A DNA stretch of 64,000 nt from Sphaerulina vaccinii (lineage: Eukaryota > Ascomycota > Dothideomycetes > Mycosphaerellales > Mycosphaerellaceae), in contig JAKUDP010000009.1 of the NCBI GenBank assembly GCA_022570795.1, positions 496,001-560,000 of the forward strand, read 5' to 3'. The position numbers and the translations under genes were made by a program. This document shows positions 43,201-56,157 of this stretch, in pieces (the stretch's first letter is position 1; every line of letters begins with the position of its first letter). A model generated the notes under the pieces. That model saw nothing but the letters and a program-made list of their open reading frames with translations, was not told the DNA's origin and made no database searches.

Positions 43201-46200
43201 TATAGTTCAAATCTTAAGCAAATCCTCTAAAAATCGATTAAAAGATCGATTTCCCTAGAAGCTATAAGTAAAGTAAACTGCACTTTTATAGTTTAGCGAG
43301 ACCGAGCTACTTAGGTTCGCAATCGCACTCTATATAAAGTGCTATCGCAGCTAGTAGCCTACGTATACGGCGGCGGCGGACGAGAGGGCAGAGAGGATAG
43401 CGATAGTAGTAGCGACAAGAGGGTAGTAGAGTATAAAGTAAAGAAATTATTAAGTTTACTACTATCTACTACTATCGATATCGATTATTAGTATATATAA
43501 CTACTTAACTATACTAGCAAGCTATATCGCTAGTATATATACTAGGTTATATATACTATCGAGGTATTATCTATATCTTTAAATATACTAGTTTAATTAC
43601 CTTGTTTCTCTAGCTAAGTTCTTTATATATTTATATTATAGTCTATACTATAGTTAGTATTATTAAAAGCCTATAGTAGAGTTATAAGGTTATACTTAAA
43701 ATAAGATATATATAATAATAGCCTATAGCCTATAATTTTCTTACTATAGAGGTTTAGTTCTTAGTAGCAAAGCTCGTAGATATATATATATATAGTAGCA
43801 AACTATAGAAGGTATATAAAGTTTATAGACTACAAACAACAAGTACTATAAAAATATTTAAAGTAGCTATAGTAATAGTAAGGACAGGTAGGGACTCTGC
43901 TACTATACTAGTATATATATCCTTACTAATAGTATATATATAGCCCGTAGCGACCTAGTAGTCGCTATCTTGGTCCTACGTTCTTAAAGTCTTTATTTCT
44001 AACTAATTCTAAGCTATATATTTCTAACTTTTTAATATTTTCTCTAATAAGGTATAAATAGCAATATAGTAGATATATAGTAAAACTAAGTAGATAGATT
44101 AATATATAATAATAAGCTAATAAAGCTCTATATATTCGTTTATTTATATATACTATTATTTATATATAATAGTTGCAAGAAGATATTAACTTAGGAGCTT
44201 AGAATTACTAGAGATCTTCGGCTATATTCGGCGATACTTAGAATTAATAAGTTAAGTCGATTAAGTATAAATTTAATAACTAAGAGTATTTCGAGACTTC
44301 TAATAGGTCGCTAGCGAGGTGCCTAAGGCATATAGGTACTAGGTAGCCTTATAGATAGTAAGTAGCCGAGTTCTTAATAAAGTTTAAGCTATATTAGCTA
44401 CGAATCTGCTTTTTGCTAGTAGCGATATTATTATTAACCGATTTAGTTAATTCTTAAATCTCTAGGCTCGTCTAAGAGTATACTATCTATTTATATTATT
44501 AGAACTAATAGTTATAGCTATATACTAATAGATTTATAAATAGTTATTATAGAAAGTAGTAGAAAAGCTACTTTATCTACTTTATTATAGTTTATACTAT
44601 ATATAGCTTACTCTTTCTAGCAACTTAGATATTAAGCTATATAAATACTACTTATTATATTACTTATATTATAGCTATTACTATATAGTTAAAGTTATAT
44701 ATTATTATTAATAAGTATAGCTTAAAGTTTGAACTAAGAAATAGCTACTTATATTATCTATAGTTATATAGTAGCTTAGAGAAACCTAGTATATATACTA
44801 AGGTATATTATATAAGGCCAAGCTATCTATAATAGACTATATTAGCTTTATCTATTCTAACTAGAGCTAGCAAGCTACTTATAGCTTTAGTATCGACCTA
44901 CTATATTATAGTATAAGCTACCTAGTAGTATAAGCTACTTGTAGAGCTACTAGGTATATACCTTCTTAGAGACTAACCTAGATAGCTTCCCCTAATTAAT
45001 TATCTACTAATCTACCTTATATTCCTAGTAACCTTAGTAAATTAGTAGCTCGCACTACTATACAATTGTTATAACTTCGAGAATTCGACTTTTATAATAA
45101 TATTTGAAAAAATATTAGTAGAGCCTAATACGATTTCGTAATATAGTACTTTCGCAAACTACTTCTATACTAACCGAGCTAATTAGAATATATACTATAT
45201 ACGTAGATAGACGCGTTAGAGAGTTAGACTATTAGACTAAGCCTCACGCTTCTATAGCATATAGAAGATATACTAAACTAACCTGTTCTACTCTATACTA
45301 GCTATACTACCTAGTAATATTAGGACCTGCCTTGTAGTAGTTTGTTTACTACTATTACTAACTATAGTTATAAGTAGGGACCTATAGTAAGACCGAGTCT
45401 TGTTCTTGGCACCTACCTATCCGACAGTTTAGAACTACTACTTCCAAACTTATAGCCTTAATATACTAGTAGTTATTAATATTAAGACATACTAATACGA
45501 TAGTACTACTATAAGACTAGACCTGCCGAAGATAAGCTCAAGAATAGAACTACTATTATAGCTTTTCTAGAAGTCGACAAATCGACGCTTACTTTTATAT
45601 ATAGCCTATACGAGTTTCTTATCTATAATACTAACTATCTAGTTGTTTGCTAGAGACTAGGCCTATAGTATTTCCTTACTTAACTTATTAAGTACTACCT
45701 ATGTTCTAAAGCCTACTAGCTAGTATAAGATACAAGCTATAGCAACGCATGTCTTGGCTTTCCTAGTAATTAGGTTACCGACTATTTAGAAGTTACTTAA
45801 GCTGCCAAAGACGTACTAGTATACTAGTAAGAGGTTACGGCCTACCTCGCTTAAGAATAAGCTATACTAGCTCTTACTTAAGAACAAGCTAGACTACCTC
45901 CTATACTTGAGCTATTTATACTAGTCGAGTAGAGCGAGCCTACTAGACCTACCTACTCTAGTATTCTTACTAATACTATAGTAGCGACCGACGTTCTATA
46001 ACGCTACTCTTTTAGAGTATTTAATAACTAGATTCGTAGTAATCTATAATAGTAACTTGTCGACTAATATTAGTACTAGTACTCTAGAACTATAGAGCTA
46101 CAGAATATATTTTAATAGGACTTACTAGTCCTTCCTTCTATTAAGACAACTTAGTCTCTCTAAGAAGAGATACCTATCTCTATACCTTAATAAGAGGCGC

Positions 46201-49095
46201 TAGCTACTCTAATCTAGGAGCTAGTATAGGTTCAAAAACCCGCTTAGTTAGACTATTTTAGCGACTTAGAGCTACCTCTTCCTAGCGACTTAGACTCTTT
46301 CTAGCGACTTAGACTTAAATAGCCTCTTATCTAAACTCCTCTATTTGCTAGAATAACTAGATATAGATATAGACATAGAAGCTTACTACAACCGAGCCTT
46401 AGAATTAGCTAGCACCTCTAGCATCCTAGTATATATACTAGAATACCTACTTTTAAAAATAGTTATACTTTATAATAACTAGTAGTAGGATTAGCGCGCC
46501 CTCTAACGCGACCGCGTAGAGGTATAAAATTAAGCTAGAGAGTATTATAATAGAGAGCCCTACCCCTAGAGAGGCCTATATAACGTCGAGAATATTAACC
46601 TAGTCTCTCTATACTATAATAATAGAGCTACCTATCTTGCAGTCCGAGTAGGTCTATATAATATAGAGGATATAGATCCGGTACTTCTATACTAACTATA
46701 TATCGAGGAGGTAATTAACAAGCCTAAGCCGATTGCCAATCTACTAGTAGTCGAGCTAATTACTAATCTATAGCCTCGAGTATCGCCTCTAGCCTTGCCT
46801 ATTCCTCTTTATTAAGCCTAGCCCAACCTACTTATATAAGAGGCTCGAGTACTACCTATAGACTAGATTGCCCAAGGAGCTATTACTTAGAATATTCCCC
46901 TAGCTCTAGTACCTATAGTCCTACCTACCTAGCTAGATATAGTAGCTATATTATAGAAAGCCCTCGCCTAGCATACCTAGCGTATAGAGGCACTTATATA
47001 GCAAATATAGATATACTACAACTAATGCTTCGACTAGCTATAGGCCGAGCTTTTATAGTAGTAGCTATAGGCAAATAATAATATCGTAGGATACTATAGA
47101 GTTCTAGCGCCGCCTCTATATACTATAGCAAACCTATATATAGTACCTCTACTAGTATAACTATATATACTACCTCTAGCTTAGGCCAACTAAGAGCTAA
47201 TAATAGTAGGAGTACTTCTAGTTTGTTAAGCTAAGTAACGCCTTAAAGTAGGTAGATAGGAGCGACTATATATAGTAGGACTCGTAGTACTACTACTAAG
47301 ATAGGTATCTTACTCTAGTTGTTTAGATAGTATATAACCTAATATATATAATATATACTAATACTATCTATAGCAACTTATAGACCTAGAGCTATTAGAT
47401 AGTAACTCTTCTAGAGATGCTTGTTTAGTAGTACTAAGCTGCTCTAGTTACTACTATTAATATATATATAGATAGCGTACTAGACGCTCCTACGACTTAG
47501 ATTATAGTAATTCAAGTAGCTCGGATACCGATAGTAGAGCCCTATATAGTATTAGAGACCTAGGCCTAGTTTATAACTAGCTATTATATAATTAGTCTTA
47601 CTACTTATATAAGTCTGCGTAGCATAAACTCTACTAATACAATTTCAAGGTAGTCGATATAGAATATTTCTACCTAGATACTCTAGAGCCTAAGTACCTA
47701 CCTAGTAAAATATTCGACAAAGGTAATAAGTACTTTTTTAGAAGTATATATCTCTTCCTTAAGGCAGCCAACGACTATGTAGCTACTAATAGAGTTCAAT
47801 ATACTACCGAGAATATATACAAATACTTCTATAGAGTAGCAACCTAATAGTATATCTACGAGCTTATATTTACTAATAAAACAAAGTTCAAAACAAGTAT
47901 ATAAGGTATATACTACTAGTTAAAGGCCCTATATATATACTTTTAAGTCTCGATTAACAAAGTATAGAAGCGACTAATAGTAGAATACTACAACTAGAAT
48001 AATATCTAGGTAGGACGCCGACCTAGTAATTTTGTCCTTTTATATATATAATAGGTAGCTAAAGCCTAAGTCGAAGGACTTACTAGTTGTCTAGTCTATA
48101 TATAGATAAGATTAGAGGCTAAGTTCTAACGCGATATCCTAGAGCCTACGAAGTATACTATACTCGCTGAGTTCTAGTAGCAACTAAATTCGAAATACAA
48201 GGCTTAGTAATATTTGCTATAAAGTAAGTACTATAGTAGTAGTAATAGTACAAGCCGGCGAATAGACAATTAGTCGCGACTAGATTTCGACGCCTATAAT
48301 TAGCAAACCGATTACTTTAATAGTAATAGAAACTCTCGCTTCGGTAGTTTTAATATAGAACATACTACTAATACTAACCTACTTTATACTTATTTCTAAC
48401 CTAACTCTTACTAATAGTATAATAATAACAATTATAGAAATATACAAGATAAGAGACTAGTATAGAGTAATAACTATATAAGTAGGTACAATTCGAGAAA
48501 CAACCGATTAGGCTACTACTATAATAATCGAAATTCGAATTATATTAAGCCTAAAGAAAATATACCTATAGACCTATATACTTCTATAGACTAACGCGCT
48601 AGTTAATACTAGCCTAATATATATAATAATAATACTCGTAGTAATTGTCGCAACTACAATTAAGACTATTGTACTAGTAATAGGTATAATAATAATAGGT
48701 ATAATAATAATAGAGGTAATAATAATAGAAGTCGAGATAGAGACTATAGATAGAACTACTATACCGACGTAGACGACTCGCTAGAGCTACTTATTCGTAG
48801 TAGATATACCTCCTACTTATACTTCTGCTCCTACTATTCTTACTCTCGATTGCGCTCTATATCGGTATATAGTAATTATTTTAATAATATTCTATCCGAG
48901 ATATCTAATAAGCTAGACCTAGAAGCTACTCTAGATACTTAAAACTACTTTCTTTAGGTACCTACTATAGCTACCGAGCCTTTTATAGTTACGCGCCTAT
49001 AAGAGTAATACTACTATAACTAGTTATTCTATAGCGACTCTAAGTTCTATAAGTATAAAAAGAACTACTATACTATAGCTAGTCTAGTAACGAGC
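43201..49095 (+). mobile_element. 5' part of the older LTR element (host of the insertions)
   Basis: This is a degenerate region with gag-like character. At about 48,240-48,780 a frame very rich in Asn, Tyr and Arg is visible. Downstream, the sequence is interrupted by the chromovirus at 49,096 and resumes at 56,158 with a retroviral-type protease and pol. Its own 5' LTR was not identified, so the left limit is approximate. Confidence 0.5.
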
Positions 49096-49319
49096 TATAA
49101 GAGCCAGGTCTAAGGATATAGTATCTTGACTCCGAAAAGGGAATCTGGATTGCTAGGCAATTCTATATTCTCGGTCCCGAGGGCAGAGCATATATAGTGC
49201 GCAGTTGCCCTATAACTCTAAGGGCTCCTATATCCTTTATAGAGGCAAGAATTAGTTTGTACAACTAATACTCTTATTAACTAGCGCTCTATATATTGCT
49301 ATATACCTATACTCTTATA
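49096..49319 (+). repeat. 5' LTR of the chromovirus
   Basis: This 224-bp repeat begins TATAAGAG and ends CTCTTATA. The original inverted ends were probably TGTAAGAG and CTCTTACA before CpA/TpG mutation. It matches 55934-56157 over its full length, with differences that are almost all transitions. Confidence 0.9.
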
Positions 49320-49439
49320 TTTCTAATTCTTTAACCTTTTTAAAAGGTAGCGATCTATAGAGGCTATAATAGCTCTAAAGTAGCGTTCTATATATAGCGA
49401 GTAGCTAGGTCGCATTAAAGATATCTCCGACAAGACTTA

Positions 49440-50620
49440 GCAACTAGACAAAGGCAACAATATTAATATAACTAGCGCCTCCGGACAAGCTAATAATAGT
49501 AATAACAACGGCTTTAATAAAGAGGATACTAAAGCTATAGCTATCGCATAGCAGCTTTGTATTAACCTCGAAGCCGAGAACGCTATCCTCTAAGAAGAAG
49601 CTTGTATATTATAAGCAACTTATAAGAATAAAGCTCTTTATAGAGAACTTAGTAACTTAAGTATCGTACCTATATATACCTCTACCGAGCCTCTTCTAGA
49701 TAATAACTTCGAAGAGACTACAAGTAGCGCTCTAGTTACTAGCGTTTCGGGTATGCGTTATAGTATTAAGATTCGCGACTCCAAGCTATACTAAGGCTAT
49801 ATAGACAAGGAAGCTCGAGAGTTCCTTTATACCTATAAGGTCAACTTTGCTATTACTAAGTATAACTTCAAGTCTAATTAAGAGAAAGTCCTATATACTA
49901 TTATATAGCTCGTAGGCAAGGTATAGGAGACCTAGTATAACAAGTATAAAGACTTGCTTCTAGCTTACTATACTTGGAACTAGTTTGAGACCTAGGTCTA
50001 TAGTATTATTAGTAACTAGGCGAATTGCCTAATACTTATTATAATCGAGTACAACTAGGCTAGGTAGGGAGACAACTAGAGTATTTGCTCCTTTGCTACT
50101 AACTTTAGTTATATAGAGGCCTAGCTAGGGGACTATAGCGAAACGTAGTTAGTTCGCTACCTTCTTATAAAGCTAAAGCTGTCCCTCTATAGAGAGATTA
50201 TTAAAAGCTATCCTATTCTATATAAGCAAGCCGATCTTGTTATATTAGCAAGGTGCTTAGAATAGGCTAATAATACTATTCCTCGCTATAGTAACTCTAC
50301 TTAAGATCGAGAGCGCAAATATAAGAAGTTAAAGCGCAAGCGCTCTAATACTAACGAGTATAAGGGACGTAAGGACAAGAGTAAGTCTCGTCGCACTAAT
50401 AGTACTAATCGAAGCAAGGCCTTATCGTCTAAGCTAGACTACTCCTACTTTATATATTATAGCTATAGAAAGAAGGATTATATTGCTACCGACTCTATCT
50501 ACCTAAATAGCAAAGTAGATAAGGAGCTAGTAGTCTATAAGGTCGCTATACCTAAGGATAAGAGAAAAGCAAAGGTATTGAAGAAAGACTACAAACTTTA
50601 GATACTAAGCTAAGTAGTAA
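49440..50620 (+). pseudogene. chromovirus gag remnant
   Basis: This is a helical capsid-like frame with many TAG stops. It ends in a zinc-knuckle relic at 50,440-50,500, where the CCHC cysteines and the histidine have become tyrosines, as expected from TGC/TGT to TAC/TAT and CAC/CAT to TAC/TAT changes. Confidence 0.7.
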
Positions 50621-50639
50621 AGGCTACCTCCCTATTTAG

Positions 50640-53600
50640 GTTAATAGGGCAAAGGCTATATAAGTAGTAGTCGAGACGTAAGATAATTAGTTTATTAACG
50701 CAACCGGCTTACTTAATAACGCCGCCGATATTAACATTGTTATAAGATCCTTTATCTTATAATACAACCTTCCTCGACGGCCTAATATAGTATTACTACT
50801 AGCGACCTCCTATATAGGAGAACTAGGTTATTGCTATAGGGCGCACTATATCCGTATACGAATTACAGACTCTATAGGGGTCGAACGTATTATAGGTAGT
50901 ATATTCTATATATATAATATACCTAAGCCTAACCTTATTCTTAGTCGGGTATAGCGACGTACTTAGTAAGTACGTATCGATAGCGCGACGGACAAGTAGT
51001 ACTATAGAGACAGCTTCGAGAGGGTTACTATCTATAACGCTAAGGAGTTCTTTAAGGATCTAAAGAAAGCACCTTATATATATACTATACTTATAGACAA
51101 AGATAGTATAGCACTACCTCCTATACTAATCGAGTTCTGTTAGTTTAATAATATCCTCAATCCTATAGAGGAAATAAGGAGCAAGCTAGTCGATAGCGTA
51201 GAGTATACGATTAACCTACGCAATAGTACTATTCTACTATTCCGACTACTATATTACTAGTCTAGGAAGGAACTTAAAGAGCTCTAAGCCTATATTAAGG
51301 CCGGGCTAGAATATAACTAGATTAAGCGCTCTATAAGCAAAGCAGGTACGCCTATCCTATTTGTTCCTAAAAAAGATAGCAAGCTTAGACTATATATAGA
51401 CTATAGAGGTCTTAATAAGATTATAATTAAAAATCGATACCCTCTACTACTTATTAGCGAGACGCTTAATCGGCTCATAGGCGCCAACTAGTTCACGACC
51501 CTAGATCTTACTAATATATACTATTATATTAGAATCAAGCCGAGCGACTGCTAGAAGACTACGTTCTGCACGCGTTATAGTTACTTCTAGTACAAGGTTA
51601 TACCTTTTAGGCTTACTAATGCCCCTACAACCTTCTAGGCTTATATTAACTATACTTTAGTAGGTTTGGTCGATATTATTTATATAGTATACCTAGATAA
51701 TATCCTTATCTATAGCAAGACACGCAAGCAATATATGCGAGACGTATATAAGGTACTTAAGCGCCTCTAGAAGTTTGGTTTATATACCTAAAGGTCTAAG
51801 TACAAGTTCTTCTAGTAAGAGGTTAACTTCCTTAGCTTTATAGTTACTACTAATAGTATAAAAATAGATAAGAGTAGGGTAGACGCAATCGCTACGTAGC
51901 TAAGGCCTACTACTTTAATAGAGGTTTAATCTTTTCTTAGATTTGCTAACTTTTATTAAAGGTTTATCTTCGAATACTCGCAAATTGTAATAGCGCTTAT
52001 AGTACTATCTAAAGGAGTAGTAAAAGGCAAGAAGCCTAGACCTATCTAGTAGGGCATAGCCGAAGAGTATACGTTCTAGGAAATTAAGAAGAAGTTTCAA
52101 ATAGCTCCTCTATTAAAGTACTTTAACCCTATACTATACTTGCGCATCGAGAGTAATACGTCTAAGTTCGCAATTACTAGCATTCTTAGCTAGTTGTTTA
52201 GATCGGAATAGCATTCTATTACCTTCTATTTAAGAAAGATAATTCTAGTAGAGTATAATTATAAAACGTATAATTAAGAACTACTAGTAGTTATAGAGTT
52301 GTTTAAGGTATAGTAGCTATACCTCGAGGGCGCTCTATATATAATCGACGTGCTTGTTAACTATACGAACCTCCGAGGGTTTATAGGTATAAAGAAACTA
52401 ATAGGTCGTTAGGCCTACTAGGCAATCTTCCTTGTAGCCTTTGACTTTACTATTATATATTAGGTAGGAACTCGCAACCTAGCTAATATACCCTCGAGAT
52501 ATAGTAACTATGCTATAGAGGAGTAACAAGTTACTACTCTCCTACCTACTTTATAGAGCAAACTACAAGTATAGAATATACTTATATACTTGCCTAGTAT
52601 ATAAGATACAAGCAATCCGAGCGTACGCTATATTCGTACTATATATACTATACTCGGCAGAGAGCAAATATCCTATAGAGGCTCTATCTATAGTATAAGA
52701 TCTCTTTCTACCTACTTAGAAATACTAGTAGAACAAGTAGCACCTACCTTATAAAGGCTTATTTACTAATAGCTAGTAGAGAAGCGTATAGGCATATCGC
52801 TACTAGCTTATATAGTAGCTGCAATCGTAGCTTAAAAGTAGCTATATATAACTAATATTTCTAACTTAGTACTAGATTAGATAAAGTTACTTATCTAGTT
52901 AGAGCCTTTGGCTCGAGAAGCCTATAATAAGGCTATAAGTAATAGTAGCATAGGCGAAGCGCTTATCGCTAAAGAAGGGAACTTGTAGTTTAAAGAAGCT
53001 TTATATATACTAAAGGACTACGTATTACGTGCTTAGGTAATACGTATATATTACGACGATCCCCTTACTAGCTACTTTAGTAAGGATAAGACTATTGCCC
53101 TTATATGTTAGAAGTACTAGTAGCTACAGATAAGTAAGGATATTGCTAGTTATATCGAGATCTGCAGTTGTTACTAGAAGGCCAAAGCGTATTACTATCG
53201 TCCCTACGGCGAGTTAACTATGCTACTACTACTAGATAGGCTATTCTAAGAATTGACCTGGGACTTTATTACAGACCTTCCTCTAAGCAAGCGAGACGGC
53301 TGCGTATATAATACAATCCTCGTAATCGTCGACTACTATACTAAAATATATATCTTTGTACCTACTACTAAGAAATATATAAGTGTCGACCTTGTCGATA
53401 TTCTATATAGGGAAGTAGTTTGTTACTATAGTATACTATCTAGAATTGTAAGTAATAGAGGTTCGGTTTTTACTAGCTAGTTCTAGTCGGACTTCTACTA
53501 TAAGGTATAAGTAAAGCGCAGGCTAAGTATAGCCTTCTATCCTTAGACTAATAGACAGACTAAGCGTGCTAATTAGATGCTTGAGACGTACCTACGCATC

Positions 53601-54330
53601 TACTATAGTAAGTAGTAGGACGACTAGGCAGAGCTATTAGTATAGGCTAAGTTTGCCTATAATAATAGTACTTATCTACTTTCTAAAAAGTCTCTATTTA
53701 TAGAGCTTTATAGATTCAATCTAGAGCTAGTAGTATATATAAGAGAAGCTCGGGGCGCGCTTCCTAAAGGGGAGGTGCTAGTAGCAACTAATATAGCTCG
53801 AAGATTAAAGCAAAGCTACAAAAAGCTAATATAGTAATAGTAAGAAGTAGGCAAAGCATAAGCAAAGTACTTTAATATAAAGTATACTCCGATATAGTAT
53901 AATGTCGAATAGCAAGTCTTACTCTCTACTAAGAACTTGAGGCTAAAGGTACCTTCGAAGAAGCTTATAAACAAGTTTGCTAGACTATTTAAGGTTATTA
54001 ACGTAGTTAGAAAGTAGGCGTATTGCCTAGCTTTACTAGCTAACTTGCGTATCTATAATGTCTTTTATATATCTTCTCTTAAGCCTTAGAAAGGTAACAA
54101 GTCGTAGGTAGGGAGCCTACTACTCGCAGACAAAGAGGGTATATATAAGGTCGAGAAGATTCTTAATACTCGAGTCTAAAAGGGAGTCCGATACTACCTA
54201 GTAAGGTAGCGAGGATAGCCTAAGGAATATAACTAGTAGGAACCTAAAGAGCACGTCGGAGAATATATAGCGCTTAATAAGTTCGAGTTGTAGGCAGCGA
54301 GTAGCTGTACTATAAAGAAGAAGTAGAAAT
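50640..54330 (+). pseudogene. chromovirus pol remnant (PR-RT-RH-IN-chromodomain)
   Basis: The reverse transcriptase is at about 51,340-51,800, with TPILFVPKKDSKLRL, YRGLN and the active-site relic YLDNILIYSK (normally Y-x-D-D). RNase H follows at about 52,130-52,560. The integrase core is at about 53,250-53,560, with WDFITDLPLSK, ILVIVDYYTK and the SNRGSVFTS segment. The chromodomain is at about 54,135-54,280, with YKVEKILNTRV and YYLVRQRGQPKEY. All lie in the same frame, broken by TAG/TAA. The second catalytic Asp of RT reads Asn, a G-to-A change. Confidence 0.88.
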
Positions 54331-54599
54331 AATCTAAAGCTATAGAGTTAGTAGATACTAGATAGGAAAGGTATATTTAAGTTCGTAGGAATATATTTCT
54401 ATTTACTACTTGCCTATAGCAAAGGTAGTTAGTAGCGCAAGTAGAGAGTATAACGAGCTTATATAAGGCTACTATATAGGTCCGAGGATAATCGACTTTA
54501 TACCTAATTAGAGCCTCCCTCCCCTACTAAATTATATTATTAAGGTATAACTCTAGGTAACTTTATACCTACCTAGGGCCTCTCCTTATAGAGCATAGG

Positions 54600-55330
54600 T
54601 AGCGAGTAGGCTACTCGATAGTATCGCTATTATTAGCCTTATCTACCTTGCCTATCTTATTATTCTCTCCTTCTACTACCTTCTCCTCCTCTCCCTCTCC
54701 CTTCTCTTCTCTTTCCTCTACCTCCTTCTCCTCTTCGATATCGGAGAGGCTACTCTCCTCCTAATTACTACTATCTAGGTAGGTAGTAGCAAGGGCAGTT
54801 TCGAGAGTAGAAGTAGTAGCGCTATTTATATACTAGGCCTATAAGGACTATTAGTATCGGGTATAATATATATATATTGCGCTAGGGTAGGAGTATAGAA
54901 GTATATTATACCTCGAAGAAGAGCTCGAATTAAGCTCGAGTAAAGTTAGCTATAGTCTAGTCTAAGAGAAATTTGCCGGCGGCTATACTATTACTACAAC
55001 CTACCTACATAGTAGATATACTCTTCTTAGGCGTCTCAAACTCTCTAAGTAATTTACTACTATTAGCCTAGATAAGGCGCTTAGTCTTATTAATAAAGGG
55101 AAGGAGGCAGGTAAGGTAGCGCTTAATCTAATTCTAGTATGCGCCTAGCATAAGGCGATTAAGCTTAGCGTAGTAGAAGAGTACCTGGCGCGCCTGCCGA
55201 CGTAGGTTGGCGTCTTTAATACAGACGTAGGCATAGTAGCTACAAGAGTAGTAAGTGCACTTTCTTACCTTACTAACCTTTATTATACTATTATAGGCCT
55301 CTACGGCAGCTACGACACGCATTTAGTTAG
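54600..55330 (-). pseudogene. antisense coding-like remnant between pol and the 3' LTR
   Basis: About 1.6 kb lie between the chromodomain and the 3' LTR, longer than usual. On the minus strand 55322-55134 is an open frame containing VRKCTYYSCSYYAYVCIKDANLRRQARQ-type sequence (a possible cysteine-rich motif after RIP). It is followed at about 54,770-54,660 by a run of Glu/Lys codons. It may be an extra antisense ORF carried by the element. The function is unknown. Confidence 0.4.
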
Positions 55331-55933
55331 TAGGCGACTCGTAGCAGACTCAAGTTTACTAAGTATATATACGGTCTATTATATATAGAAGGTAGCGAGA
55401 GTATACTAAAATATTCTACTTGAGAGAGAGAGCAAGATTATTAGAAGTACGAGGTAGGTAGTTAAGCATAGCGCAAGCGCAGCGAGCGGCTATTATACTT
55501 GCAGGACAGGTGCGTAGTACGTATATAGCGAGTACTAATATATAAGAGATAGTACTACTATAAGTAGTAAAAGGCCGATTATATATATATATATTTATAA
55601 AGAAGAAAAGAAACTAAGAAGAAGTTCTAAATATATATTTATTGCAGTCGCTAGGTAGTAGCGACCGGTAAGTAGCGATTGCGTGTTATATACAAGTCGC
55701 ATAGCAACCCTTTACTATTATTATAAAGTAAAGCTAAAGTTGTAGGGATTAGGCTAATACTAAGAATACTAAAACTAAAGCTAATAATACAAATTATATA
55801 GAATGTCGTAGGATCCTTATATATAACGCGTATAGGTAGTAATAAGCATATTGTACAATATACTACTACAAGGAGTACGTATATTTCTTGCTAGAATGTT
55901 GCTAAGGGTAGCTTCTTAGAGGAAGGAGATAAT

Positions 55934-56157
55934 TATAAGAGCTAGGTCTAAGGACATAGTATCTTGACTCCGAAAAGGGAATCTAGATTGCTAGGCAATC
56001 CTATACCCTCGGTCCCGAGGGCAGAGCGTATATAGTGCGTAGTTGCCCTATAACTCTAAGAGCTCCTATATTCTTTATAGAGGCAAGAATTAGTTTGTAC
56101 AACTAATACTCTTGTTAACTAGCGCTCTATATATTGCTACATACCCCTACTCTTATA
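55934..56157 (+). repeat. 3' LTR of the chromovirus
   Basis: This 224-bp copy matches 49096-49319 and is preceded by the polypurine tract GAGGAAGGAGAT. Confidence 0.9.

Larger units (their letters stand above)
49096..56157 (+). mobile_element. full-length Ty3/Gypsy chromovirus, RIP-inactivated
   Basis: This 7,062-bp element is bounded by two 224-bp LTRs and carries gag, protease, reverse transcriptase, RNase H, integrase and a chromodomain in that order, which defines a Ty3/Gypsy chromovirus. The RT, integrase and chromodomain lie in one plus-strand frame broken only by stops; the gag zinc knuckle lies in another, as expected for gag-pol frameshifting. A purine tract (GAGGAAGGAGAT) precedes the 3' LTR. 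The flanking pentamers CGAGC (49,091-49,095) and TAAGT (56,158-56,162) differ only by C/T and G/A changes, so they may be a RIP-altered target duplication. The element is dead. Confidence 0.9.
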
